A stretch of 64,000 nucleotides of DNA from an uncultured Alphaproteobacteria bacterium (GCA_902826095.1 CADEDN010000004.1:64001-128000), one strand, 5' to 3'. Shown: positions 8,164-19,634, counted from the stretch's first letter. Notes: generated by a model not told the origin, from the letters alone. A program made the numbers and translations.

Positions 8164-8412
8164 TCATTTCTCGAATTTGATTGGTTTCGGCCGCAGCATA
8201 ACCTTTGGACGCGCGAGGCTGACGCCATGCTCGGGCCCGAAATACCAGCGTGCTATCTCCGACGGCTTTTTCTCGCGCTTGTCTGCAGCACGCTTTTCCC
8301 GGATCAGGCGTCTCACAAATTCCCCCATTGATACGCCGCGCCGGCGAGCCTCGGCCTTCAGCCAATTCTTGTCGGCCGGATCGATGTCGCGAACGGTGAT
8401 CACGGTCGACAA
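8164..8412 (-). CDS. Ribbon-helix-helix antitoxin (FitA/VapB-like), orphan
   Basis: This 82-residue protein begins STVITVRDIDPADKNWLKAEARRRGVSMGEFVRRLIREK, which is a typical RHH domain (beta strand then two helices) as in FitA-type antitoxins. The TTG at 8412 is preferred because GGAGG lies five bases upstream; an ATG 48 bases further out has no such site. The C-terminal tail would wrap a PIN toxin, but only a short toxin remnant follows. It may now act alone as a repressor or be decaying. Confidence 0.65.
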   Translation of the reverse strand: MSTVITVRDIDPADKNWLKAEARRRGVSMGEFVRRLIREKRAADKREKKPSEIARWYFGPEHGVSLARPKVMLRPKPIKFEK

Positions 8413-8465
8413 GGGCGCCTCCGTTGGGGAAACGAACGTGCATGCGTTTGTTACATGCAACAGAT

Positions 8466-9800
8466 TTAAAGGCGATCAAATACGGATCCCATTCGAGGGC
8501 TATAAAGGCGCTCGAAAAATCGCATGAGATGATTGTCGGTCATGCCTGCAACATAGTCGCAGATAACACGTTTCCCGTCATCAGCCACATCGAATTTCTT
8601 TCGCCAATCGACCGGGAGAAATCTCTGCGGTTCCGCGGCGAGAGCCTCAAACACGCCAAGGACCATGTTCTGACCCTTGGCTTCGAGATGCCTCACTTCT
8701 GGGGATTCAATTACATACTTTCGAACAATGCCTTTGAGGTTTTCAAGCAGATCAGATTCGGCTTTGGCGAGACCAACGCGCAATCGAAGCAATGGAGAGA
8801 TGAATGCGGATTCCTCCCGAATTTCAATATTATTGACAAAGTACCCCACCAGTCGACTAATCGCGTGCTTTCGCTTGGAACTATCGCCAAACAACCACGC
8901 AATGAATTCTGGGTAGCGTTTGGAAGAGGCCGTTTTGTCAAAGCAGACCTTTAAAAAGTCGACGCAATCCTTCTTACTGAGTTCGTCTTCAAGCTGTTCA
9001 CGCTGAATCAACCCGATTGCAATTGCATCTTCGAAGTCGTGAACGCCATACGAAATGTCGTCGGCCAATTCCATAATGCTGCAGTCAAAGGTTTTGTGAC
9101 GCGACTCAGCATGCTTTTCGGTCCGCAACTCTGTTTTCTGAAATTCCGATCGATCGGAGATTTTGAAGGGCTCTAACAGCCAGCTCACGACCTCATTCTC
9201 CGTGTCAAAATGACATTTTGGCGGCTTTGAATCGCGGCTACTTACTATGCGCGCTGACGAACAATCGTGAAGGCGGGGAATTATAGAGCGGTTGTGTGCG
9301 TTGCTGAACGCGACCGGATATTTAAGCACGCCGAGCAGGCATCTGCGCGTCAAATTCGATCCATCTTCACTAGAGAATTTCTCAAGTTTAGTCAGTATGC
9401 GCAGCGTGTGCGCGTTCCCTTCGAAACCGCCGTGATCTCGCATGCAATAGTTCAGAGCGACCTCGCCGCCATGTCCGAATGGCGGGTGTCCAAGGTCATG
9501 GACTAGGCAGATTGAATGCATCAACGCCGCGTCAGGCAAGACATTCTTCAGGCGCTTGTCCGTCTCGCGCTTACGTCTGAGTTGCAGAAGCAGGCCTACG
9601 CCAATTTGCGCCACCTCAAGTGTATGGGTAAGTCGTGTTCTATAGAAATCGGAATCACCCAAATTCAAGATTTGAGTTTTCCCTTGCAGTCTTCGAAAGG
9701 AGCTCGAATGGATGACGCGCCCATAATCCACGTCATACGGTCCGCGTGCGTCATACTCCTTCGGCGTTTCTGGATTTCGCCGCGCGGTCATCCATTTCAT
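8466..9800 (-). CDS. dGTPase-like HD-domain triphosphohydrolase
   Basis: The 444-residue product matches the deoxyguanosinetriphosphate triphosphohydrolase family. It has SSSFRRLQGKTQIL and RLTHTLEVAQIG near the N-terminus, then HDLGHPPFGHGGE, with the metal-binding His and Asp residues in place, and later MELADDISYGVHDFEDA. The enzyme releases triphosphate from dNTPs; several bacterial relatives restrict phage by emptying the dNTP pool. The ATG at 9800 follows GGAGG five bases upstream. Base composition is visibly poorer in G+C than the genes around it, which suggests transfer. It stands alone between toxin-antitoxin genes and gyrB. Confidence 0.82.
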   Translation of the reverse strand: MKWMTARRNPETPKEYDARGPYDVDYGRVIHSSSFRRLQGKTQILNLGDSDFYRTRLTHTLEVAQIGVGLLLQLRRKRETDKRLKNVLPDAALMHSICLVHDLGHPPFGHGGEVALNYCMRDHGGFEGNAHTLRILTKLEKFSSEDGSNLTRRCLLGVLKYPVAFSNAHNRSIIPRLHDCSSARIVSSRDSKPPKCHFDTENEVVSWLLEPFKISDRSEFQKTELRTEKHAESRHKTFDCSIMELADDISYGVHDFEDAIAIGLIQREQLEDELSKKDCVDFLKVCFDKTASSKRYPEFIAWLFGDSSKRKHAISRLVGYFVNNIEIREESAFISPLLRLRVGLAKAESDLLENLKGIVRKYVIESPEVRHLEAKGQNMVLGVFEALAAEPQRFLPVDWRKKFDVADDGKRVICDYVAGMTDNHLMRFFERLYSPRMGSVFDRL

Positions 9801-9913
9801 GCATTCCTCCATCGATCGGAGCGCTGAGCTTTTTTCTCAGCAAAGAATGCAAGAATGAGCTTGCGTTGCCTTAATCTGTTCTTATTCGAATCTTTCCAAT
9901 CTCTTTATGAAAA

Positions 9914-13541
<3,628 letters not shown>

Positions 13542-13560
13542 ATTTGTCGTCGCTTTCCTG

Positions 13561-14679
13561 TCAGACGCGCAGCGGCATCAGAACGTAAAGCGCGCGCGGA
13601 TCATCTTCATCAAGGACGATCGACGGGCTCGCCGGATCCGCGAGCCTGAAGGTCATCGACTGGCCTTCGATCTGTCCCGCGATGTCGAGGAGGTAGCGCG
13701 CATTAAAACCGATTTCGAGCGGCTCGCCGGAATAGTCGACCGACAATTCCTCGAGCGCGCTGCCGGCTTCCGGATTGTTGACGGTGAGGCGCAGCCGGTC
13801 GTCTTCGACCGCGAGCTTGATCGATCGCGTGCGGTCGGCGGAAATCGTCGCGACGCGGTCGACCGCCTGCGCGAAATCCTTTGTCTCGGCGCGCATCACG
13901 CTGGCGTTGTTCTTTGGAATGACGCGTTCGTAATCGGGGAATGTGCCGTCGATCAGTTTCGAGGTGAGATGGCCGGCGCCGAAGCCGAACCGGATTTTCG
14001 ACTCCGATACGGCGACACTCACCGTCTCTTCGGCGTCGGCGAGCAGCCGGCCGATCTCGGCGACGGCTTTCCTCGGCACGATGACGCCCGGCATCTTGTC
14101 CGCGCCGGCCGGCAGCGGCGCGTCAAGGCGCGCAAGGCGGTGCCCGTCCGTCGCCGCGGCGCGCAGCTGCTTCACGGCGCCGTCGCTGAAGGCGTGCAGA
14201 TAAACGCCGTTCAGGTAATAGCGCGTTTCCTCCTGCGACATCGCAAAACGGGCCTTGTCGAACAGACGCACGAGATCGGCGGTCGCGATCGAAAACTGGA
14301 CGCCCTGGTCGTTCGTCGTCAATGTCGGGAAATCCGCTTCCGGGAGGACCGCGAGCGCGAATTGCGAGCGCCCGGCGGAGACCTGCAGCCGCCCCTCCTC
14401 CTGCAGCAGTTCGAGGCGAATCTGCGCGCCTTCGGGCAGGCGGCGGACGATTTCATAAAGCGTCAGCGCCGACGCGGTCGCAGACCCCTTGCGCGCGACG
14501 TCGGCGGGCGCGGATTCCGAAATCTCGATATCGAGATCGGTCGCGGTCAAGGTCAGCGCGCCGCCTTCGGCCTGGAGGAGGACGTTCGACAAAATCGGAA
14601 TCGTGTTCCGCCGCTCGACAACGCTTTGAACATGGCCAAGCGCCTTGACGAGGGCGGAGCGTTCAATCGTGACCTTCAT
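13561..14679 (-). CDS. dnaN: DNA polymerase III sliding clamp (beta subunit)
   Basis: The 372-residue protein has three clamp repeats. The start MKVTIERSALVKALGHVQSVVERRNTIPILSNVL and the end VLDEDDPRALYVLMPLRV are characteristic. It forms the ring that tethers polymerase III and recruits other clamp-binding proteins. The ATG at 14679 is preferred to one at 14697 because it gives the standard N-terminus and has AAGG close upstream. It heads dnaN-recF-gyrB. Its upstream region (14680-14870) runs into a 54-bp repeat and an inserted cassette, so the usual dnaA-dnaN contact is broken. Confidence 0.97.
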   Translation of the reverse strand: MKVTIERSALVKALGHVQSVVERRNTIPILSNVLLQAEGGALTLTATDLDIEISESAPADVARKGSATASALTLYEIVRRLPEGAQIRLELLQEEGRLQVSAGRSQFALAVLPEADFPTLTTNDQGVQFSIATADLVRLFDKARFAMSQEETRYYLNGVYLHAFSDGAVKQLRAAATDGHRLARLDAPLPAGADKMPGVIVPRKAVAEIGRLLADAEETVSVAVSESKIRFGFGAGHLTSKLIDGTFPDYERVIPKNNASVMRAETKDFAQAVDRVATISADRTRSIKLAVEDDRLRLTVNNPEAGSALEELSVDYSGEPLEIGFNARYLLDIAGQIEGQSMTFRLADPASPSIVLDEDDPRALYVLMPLRV

Positions 14680-14870
14680 GCGACCTTGCTCTTCCAAATA
14701 AGCGGGCGGCGCGGGATCGAGGCGCTTTTTCGGACGCCTTCAGCCCTTGCCGCCGGATGCGAGAAGCGGACAGGCGGCAAGGTCGCGGCGGCGAGGCCGG
14801 ACCCTGCGTTCCCGGCCGCAGAATCGATCAGGGATTATACGCTGAAACGCCGGTCAATGGCCAGCGACGA
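14680..14870 (-). promoter_or_regulatory. Leader/promoter region of dnaN-recF-gyrB
   Basis: These 190 bases must carry the dnaN operon promoter, since upstream transcription from dnaA would meet the hairpin-bearing 54-bp repeat. No convincing -35/-10 pair could be picked on the minus strand. The end next to the repeat is the presumed old junction with the dnaA terminator before the NYN cassette arrived. Confidence 0.35.
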
Positions 14871-14924
14871 GGCCGCCAAACGGCGCGCCTTTCGGGCGCG
14901 CCGGACGCCTCGCGGCGCGCGTCG
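14871..14924. repeat. 54-bp direct repeat flanking the NYN cassette, dnaN-side copy
   Basis: These 54 bases are identical, without a mismatch, to 16010-16063. The repeat contains the palindromic hairpin GGCGCGCC-TTTC-GGGCGCGCC and a second GC-rich stem. The dnaA-side copy abuts the dnaA stop codon, so the unit looks like the original dnaA terminator. Two identical copies in the same orientation around 1.1 kb of lower-GC DNA point to an insertion that duplicated the site. Confidence 0.85.
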
Positions 14925-14998
14925 ACGGCTCTATAGAAAGCGCCCTTAGCGCCCATATTACGGCGAACTAACCGATTGTGAACACATTCATTCCCAAT

Positions 14999-15117
14999 AT
15001 AGCCAGCGCTCGCCCCTTGATGGGGGCGGGTGGCTATGCCATCTAAGGCTTACTCCGTTGTGCCCCGCTACGTTTTTGAGGCCACAACGGCATATAAGGG
15101 CTCCTGCGGGAGCCCTT
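14999..15117 (+). ncRNA. Structured leader with three predicted hairpins upstream of the NYN gene
   Basis: Three stems follow one another. ATAGCCA (14999-15005) pairs with TGGCTAT (15031-15037) and encloses CGCCCC/GGGGCG. CCGTTGTG (15055-15062) pairs with CACAACGG (15083-15090). AAGGGCTCC (15096-15104) pairs with GGAGCCCTT (15109-15117), followed by a short T-run. The last resembles a terminator placed 19 bases before the NYN start codon. The block may be a small RNA, an attenuator or a structured 5' leader. This is inferred from base pairing only. Confidence 0.35.
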
Positions 15118-15136
15118 GCTATTTTGGGGCTGCGGC

Positions 15137-16000
15137 ATGGATCGGTGCGCGATATTCGTTGACGCCGGCTATCTATTCGCTCAAGGCAGTACGGCGCTCG
15201 CGGGCAGCAAGAAGCCCAGAACTGAGTTGGTTCTTGATGCGCCTGCAACAATCCAGCAACTGAAGTCCATCGCATTCGCCAAGGCCCCTGATTGCAGACT
15301 CCTCCGCGTTTATTGGTACGATGGCGCAATCGGAGGGGTTCGTTCGACTTCGGATCAGGCTCTGGTGGCGAACCTGGATGATGTTAAGCTGCGCCTCGGT
15401 TTCGTTAACAGCCACGGCCAACAGAAGGGCGTCGATTCGCTCATAGTGACAGACTTGATAGAGCTGGCGCGCCTTAAATCGGTTAGTGACGCGATCTTAT
15501 TGTCGGGCGACGAAGACGTTCGAATCGGCGTTCAAATCGCGCAAAATTATGGCGTGCGAGTCCATTTGCTCGGAATCTCACCGGCGCGATCTTCGCAATC
15601 TAGCCAGCTCCTCCAGGAAGCGGATACGACCACCGAATGGTCGGCGGCGACTATTTCAATGTTCCTTTCGCTTAGAGAACCGGCCTCCGCAGTCGAGAGC
15701 GCGGTTCGTTCGGTAAACAAGATCGAAAAACAGCAAGGTGCGCCGTCCGATCCGGCTTTCGTGGCCGGCAAGATCGAGATTAGTGTTCAGACTTTTGTAG
15801 AAAGCCTTACCCAAGCCGATCTCAAGGGAATCCAAGCGTATTGGAAGTCTGCGCGCGGCGTACCGCCAGATCTCGACAAAAGGCTTCTTCCGGCTTGTGG
15901 GAAAGCTCTTGGAAGAATGCTTGAAAGGGAAGAGATGAGGCGGATGCGGATCGCATTTCAGCAGGCGGTGTTAAAGCGCATAGGCGAAAACTTAAACTGA
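15137..16000 (+). CDS. NYN-domain (LabA/DUF88-like) putative nuclease
   Basis: The 287-residue protein starts with an NYN fold of the PIN-like superfamily: CAIFVDAGYLF (Asp9), GVDSLIVTDLIELA (Asp100, Asp106) and ILLSGDEDVRIGVQIAQNYGVRVHLLGI (Asp125, Asp127). These acidic residues form the metal site of NYN ribonucleases. Residues 190-287 form a helical tail with no clear family. The ATG at 15137 gives the canonical start; an upstream TTG only adds a hydrophobic stub. The gene runs against dnaA and dnaN, has visibly lower G+C, and lies between two perfect 54-bp repeats, so it was probably acquired. Confidence 0.8.
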   Translation: MDRCAIFVDAGYLFAQGSTALAGSKKPRTELVLDAPATIQQLKSIAFAKAPDCRLLRVYWYDGAIGGVRSTSDQALVANLDDVKLRLGFVNSHGQQKGVDSLIVTDLIELARLKSVSDAILLSGDEDVRIGVQIAQNYGVRVHLLGISPARSSQSSQLLQEADTTTEWSAATISMFLSLREPASAVESAVRSVNKIEKQQGAPSDPAFVAGKIEISVQTFVESLTQADLKGIQAYWKSARGVPPDLDKRLLPACGKALGRMLEREEMRRMRIAFQQAVLKRIGENLN

Positions 16001-16009
16001 GATGCTACC

Positions 16010-16063
16010 GGCCGCCAAACGGCGCGCCTTTCGGGCGCGCCGGACGCCTCGCGGCGCGCGTCG
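16010..16063. repeat. 54-bp direct repeat flanking the NYN cassette, dnaA-side copy
   Basis: It is identical over all 54 bases to 14871-14924 and in the same orientation. It touches the dnaA stop codon (16064-16066). Read on the minus strand it supplies two GC-rich hairpins after dnaA, a likely terminator without a long T-run. It starts nine bases after the NYN stop codon. Confidence 0.85.
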
Positions 16064-17557
16064 TCACGCCGCCGAAGCGGCGATCTGGCTGAGGGCGATT
16101 TCCGCGCCGATCGCGATCTTGATGGCGGCGACCGCGGCGATGAACGCCTTGTCCCGCGTGATCAGGGCCTCGGCGCGGCGGAGCGACGAAATGGCGGTCG
16201 TGTGGTCGCGGCCGAGGACCCGGGCGATGCGCGGAAAACTCTCCGAAAGGACCGTCCGCGCCACATAGACGAAAGCGTGCCTTGCCCGCGCAATTCGCTG
16301 CGGCTGGGCGCGCCCCCTGATTTCGTCCGGCTGGAGGCTGAAGGCCTCCGCTGACGCGGCCAGCGTTTCTTCCAGCGAGGCCTTGCGCTTGCGGTCGCCA
16401 AGACGCGCCTGCAGCGCCGCCATCGCCTCGGTCGGTCCGACGACGACCGGCTGGTCGCGGTAGACGAGGACCAGCTGTTTGAACGCCCCGATGCATTCGC
16501 GCATCGACGAGCCGAAAAGCCGGGCGACGAGATCGAGCGTCTCATCGGGGATCGAGCAGCGCAGATCGGCGCTGTCGCGATGCTTCTTCAAGACCTCGCT
16601 GCGGAGCTTTTCGCCGCCCGCCGCGATCTTCACCGAAAGGCCGCCGGCGAGACGGTCGGCGAGACGGTCATTGACGCCCTGTTTGGCGAGCGCCGCCGGC
16701 GGCAATTCGCCGGCGACGACGACCTGACGGCCGGCGCTCATCAGCGCGTTTATCAAATTGAGCACTTCATCGAGCGTCCGCAGCTTGCCGGCGAGCAGAT
16801 GAAGGTCGTCGATAATGACAAGATCGGTGGAGAGGAAATCGCGCTGCAGGTCCATTGTCGAGTTCGACAAGATCGCGCCGACGCAGCCGTTCTGAATGTT
16901 GTTGTGCGTAAGATAGGCGACTTTCCCGCCCGGATGGCGCTTCAGCCATTCATTCGCGCATGCCTGAAGGAGATGCGATTTGCCGACGCCCGACTGGCCA
17001 TATATATAGAGAATGTCGCGCGAGAATTCCGGGCTGAAAATCTGGCGCGCCGCGGCGAAGGCGACATTATTCGTGTCGTCGACCGCGAAATTCTCAAATG
17101 TGAGGCGCGGATCGACGGGCGTCGCGATTTCATCAAGGGTCGGCGCCCAGCGCTCGCCCCGCGGCTGCGGCTTGCCGGCATGCTTCGTCTTCATCGGGTC
17201 AAGACCGATCTTCAAGATCGGCGACGCGCTGGCGCGACCAGCGGCTTTTGGCGGCGAAGGCGCAAGCGCATTGACGCGCGAGGCGTGCTCGCTCAGCTTG
17301 CGCTTGACGATCGACATTCTCTTGATCGGGACGCCGATTTCATTCCACGCGCCGATCAGCCCGTGCTTGAATTGCTGGTCGAGACGGTCTCGGCGAAGTT
17401 CCGATTCCGTCGACAGCGTGATCCAATCCTCTTTCGCTTCGTAAAGCTCAAGATCGAAGAACCAGGTTTTGTACACCGCCCCGCCGTAGCGCTTGATCAG
17501 CATCTCCTGAAATCGCAAAAAATTATCTCTCGCCGCGTTGGCGTTTTCGTCTCTCAT
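16064..17557 (-). CDS. dnaA: Chromosomal replication initiator DnaA
   Basis: The product has about 497 residues. Domain I spans 1-90, a linker reaches to 150, and the AAA+ domain has FAVDDTNNVAFAAARQI, Walker A GQSGVGKS (187-194) and Walker B LVIIDDLHLL. Domain IV ends with IARVLGRDHTTAISSLRRAE, the DnaA-box-binding signature. It opens the origin for replication. The ATG at 17557 gives the family N-terminus, though its ribosome site (GGGG) is distant; an ATG at 17590 is possible. Walker A and the IARVLGRDHTTAISSLRR box differ somewhat from the textbook consensus. The gene is normally next to dnaN but is separated here by the NYN cassette. Confidence 0.95.
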   Translation of the reverse strand: MRDENANAARDNFLRFQEMLIKRYGGAVYKTWFFDLELYEAKEDWITLSTESELRRDRLDQQFKHGLIGAWNEIGVPIKRMSIVKRKLSEHASRVNALAPSPPKAAGRASASPILKIGLDPMKTKHAGKPQPRGERWAPTLDEIATPVDPRLTFENFAVDDTNNVAFAAARQIFSPEFSRDILYIYGQSGVGKSHLLQACANEWLKRHPGGKVAYLTHNNIQNGCVGAILSNSTMDLQRDFLSTDLVIIDDLHLLAGKLRTLDEVLNLINALMSAGRQVVVAGELPPAALAKQGVNDRLADRLAGGLSVKIAAGGEKLRSEVLKKHRDSADLRCSIPDETLDLVARLFGSSMRECIGAFKQLVLVYRDQPVVVGPTEAMAALQARLGDRKRKASLEETLAASAEAFSLQPDEIRGRAQPQRIARARHAFVYVARTVLSESFPRIARVLGRDHTTAISSLRRAEALITRDKAFIAAVAAIKIAIGAEIALSQIAASAA

Positions 17558-18150
17558 TTCTGGAAGCCCCAATTCTTGAAGTCCGCCCATCGGCCGACGA
17601 AACGCCAGACACAATCGCATCCGGTCCGCCGACCCCACGATCGCCAAACGCCGCCGTCCCGGGGCGGCGCCTCAGTTACTGAGAAGCCAAGACTGAAAAC
17701 AACAAGACTTCCGAATTTGAATGAGACGCAGCGCCGCTGACCGATTGAACAATGCTATTGGCGTCAGTTCGGCGCATCTGCGTCCCCTCATTCTTCCTCG
17801 GCGCGCTGCGGCGCCTTGTTTTCAGCAACCCCGCGCGAAAAGCGCGGGAAAGAATTCAGCATCACTCAGACAGTTTGACGCAACAGCAAACGAAAATCAT
17901 CCGTGTCCGTCTTATTCGAAAATAGTATCGCCGCAAATTGCGCGTTGCAAGTGCATTGAGTGCGATTCTTCCCCCAATTTTTGCGCCCGGCGGCATTGAC
18001 TCTCGACACATCGCGCCAAAACAAAAACTTAACGGCGCCGCGCGGGACAAACCGTGGAAAATTTAATTCGCAGCGCGGCCGCGCGCATTCGCTGCGCCCG
18101 CGTTTTTGCGCCCCGAAAACTCGAATTTCAATGCGCGGCGCGACAGACGG
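17558..18150. other. dnaA upstream region (no gene seen)
   Basis: This region of about 590 bases lies between dnaA and the rpsT terminator and is richer in A+T than its surroundings. It includes a perfect hairpin CCCGCGC-GAAAA-GCGCGGG near 17833-17851. I searched by eye for TTATCCACA-type DnaA boxes on both strands and found none convincing, so I do not call an origin. It must hold the dnaA promoter. The short open frames here have no family features. Confidence 0.5.
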
Positions 18151-18190
18151 AAAAAAAATCGCCCCGAATGCGGGACGCGCATGCGGGGCG
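18151..18190 (-). terminator. Rho-independent terminator of rpsT
   Basis: On the minus strand CGCCCCG (18184-18190) pairs with CGGGGCG (18160-18166) and is followed by eight T residues (18158-18151). It begins 26 bases after the rpsT stop codon. The stem and T-run make this the clearest intrinsic terminator in the replication region. Confidence 0.8.
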
Positions 18191-18216
18191 ACGAAACCGG
18201 ATAATGTTATATCAGA

Positions 18217-18483
18217 TCAGGCCGAAAGCCGCTTGATGCGCGCGGCGAGGCGCGAAAGCTTGCGCGCAACGGTCAGCTTGTGCGCGACGCCCTTCGTCAC
18301 GGCGCGATGAAGTTCAGGCTGCGCGGCCTTGAGCGCTTCCGCCGCCGCCTTCTTGTCGCCGGCGGCGATCGCTTCCTCGACCTTGCGCACATAGGTGCGC
18401 ACGCGGCCGCGGCGCGCCTTGTTCACTTCCGTGCGCCGCGCGATCTTGCGCACCATTTTTTTCGCCGACGAGGTGTTCGCCAT
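18217..18483 (-). CDS. rpsT: 30S ribosomal protein bS20
   Basis: The 88-residue, very basic protein begins [39 protein letters not shown] and is full length for S20, a three-helix protein that binds 16S rRNA in the body of the small subunit. AGGATCC just upstream of the ATG serves as ribosome site. An intrinsic terminator follows. It lies between mutM and dnaA, a conserved alphaproteobacterial arrangement. Confidence 0.97.
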   Translation of the reverse strand: MANTSSAKKMVRKIARRTEVNKARRGRVRTYVRKVEEAIAAGDKKAAAEALKAAQPELHRAVTKGVAHKLTVARKLSRLAARIKRLSA

Positions 18484-18677
18484 GGATCCTGCTTCTCAAT
18501 TGCCGCGAAAGCGGCCTTCTCAATGCCGCGAAAGCGGCGGAATTTCTCGATAATCGCGCGACGCCGAAAGCTCGGGCGGCGAGCGAGGCGCGGCTTATAG
18601 CCATGGGGCCGCGGGCCGTCAACGACGATCCCTGGCCCGATCGCCGCAGCAGCGGCGAGCCTTGCTAGCGCGCCGGC

Positions 18678-18772
18678 CGCGAAAGTGGAAACCGGTTTCG
18701 CGCGCAAAGGCGCGCCAAATCAACAGGCTAGAACATCGGGCGCGATTCCCATATCGCGCCCGATGTTCTAGC
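18678..18772. repeat. Dispersed element with a 20-bp perfect hairpin, mutM-side copy
   Basis: The element starts CGCGAAAGTGGAAACCGG and ends in a perfect 20-bp stem, GCTAGAACATCGGGCGCGAT at 18727-18746 with its complement at 18753-18772. A diverged copy in the opposite orientation occupies 42024-42120. The right arm contains the mutM stop codon (18768-18770), so the element has become that gene's 3' end and probable terminator. Confidence 0.75.
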
Positions 18773-19634
18773 GCTGGCATTTCCCGCAATAAAACGTCGA
18801 CCGGCCGGACTGGACGATGCGGCGGACCGGCGCGGCGCACAGGGGGCACGGCGCGCCCTCGCGGTCGTAAACCTTGAATCTGTGCTGGAAATAGCCGAGC
18901 GCCCCGTCGGACGCTGCGAAATCCCGCAAGGAAGAGCCGCCGGCTTCAATCGCCGCGGCGAGCGTCGCCCGGATCGCCTGATGCAGCCGCTCAAGGCGTC
19001 CGCGCCCGACGGATAATGAGCGCCGGCGCGGCGAAACCCCTGCATCAAAGAGCGCCTCGCAGACATAGATGTTGCCAAGGCCGGCGACGACCCCTTGATC
19101 GAGCAGCGCCGCCTTGATCGGCGCGGATCGCGCCTTGAGCGCTGCCGCCAGCGCCGCCGGCGTGAACGCGTCGCTCATCGGCTCCGGCCCCATGCCTTTG
19201 AAATGCGGTGAGGTTTCAAGGGACGCCGTCGGCGCGAGATCCATGAATCCGAACCGGCGCGGATCATTATAGTCGATCCGCGAGCGCCCGCCCGGTCCCT
19301 CAAGGACGAAGGCGACGTGGTCATGCGCCGGATCGGTCGCATTTGCATGGTGAAAATCGCCCGGCCGACGCGTCGCTTTTTCCGCCGTCACCGTGAACCG
19401 TCCGGACATGCCGAGATGCATGATCAGCGTCTCATCGGTCGACAGCGCCGCGGTCAGATATTTGCCGCGCCGCCCGAGCGCGTCGACGCGGGCGCCGCAG
19501 AGCCGTTCGCTGAACCGCGCCGGAAGCGGGAACCGCAGATCGGGCCGGCGCGCAACGACTTTGGCGAAAGTCGCGCCGACCATCGCCGGCGCAAGACCCC
19601 GGCGGACAGTTTCAACTTCTGGGAGTTCCGGCAT
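18768..19634 (-). CDS. mutM: Formamidopyrimidine-DNA glycosylase (Fpg)
   Basis: The 288-residue base-excision enzyme removes 8-oxoguanine and nicks the strand. The start MPELPEVETVRRGL provides the catalytic Pro2 and Glu3; an ATG 45 bases upstream would bury these, so 19634 is the start. LIMHLGMSGRF, YNDPRRFGFMDL, the helix-2-turn-helix GLGNIYVCEALFDAGVSP and the C-terminal zinc finger (CPLC ... CGKC) are all present. The stop codon lies in the arm of a dispersed hairpin element. The gene is next to rpsT. Confidence 0.96.
   Translation of the reverse strand: MPELPEVETVRRGLAPAMVGATFAKVVARRPDLRFPLPARFSERLCGARVDALGRRGKYLTAALSTDETLIMHLGMSGRFTVTAEKATRRPGDFHHANATDPAHDHVAFVLEGPGGRSRIDYNDPRRFGFMDLAPTASLETSPHFKGMGPEPMSDAFTPAALAAALKARSAPIKAALLDQGVVAGLGNIYVCEALFDAGVSPRRRSLSVGRGRLERLHQAIRATLAAAIEAGGSSLRDFAASDGALGYFQHRFKVYDREGAPCPLCAAPVRRIVQSGRSTFYCGKCQR

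Noticed and set aside
8424..8954. Plus-strand frame opposite the dGTPase gene
   Set aside because: Overlaps the conserved C-terminal half of the dGTPase on the other strand and has no family features.
14871..14924. 54-bp repeat as simply two ordinary terminators
   Set aside because: Perfect identity over 54 bases, including non-stem bases, at both edges of a lower-GC segment is not expected from two independent terminators.
17558..18216. Chromosomal origin of replication
   Set aside because: AT-enriched and next to dnaA, but no DnaA-box cluster could be identified by eye, so oriC is not called.
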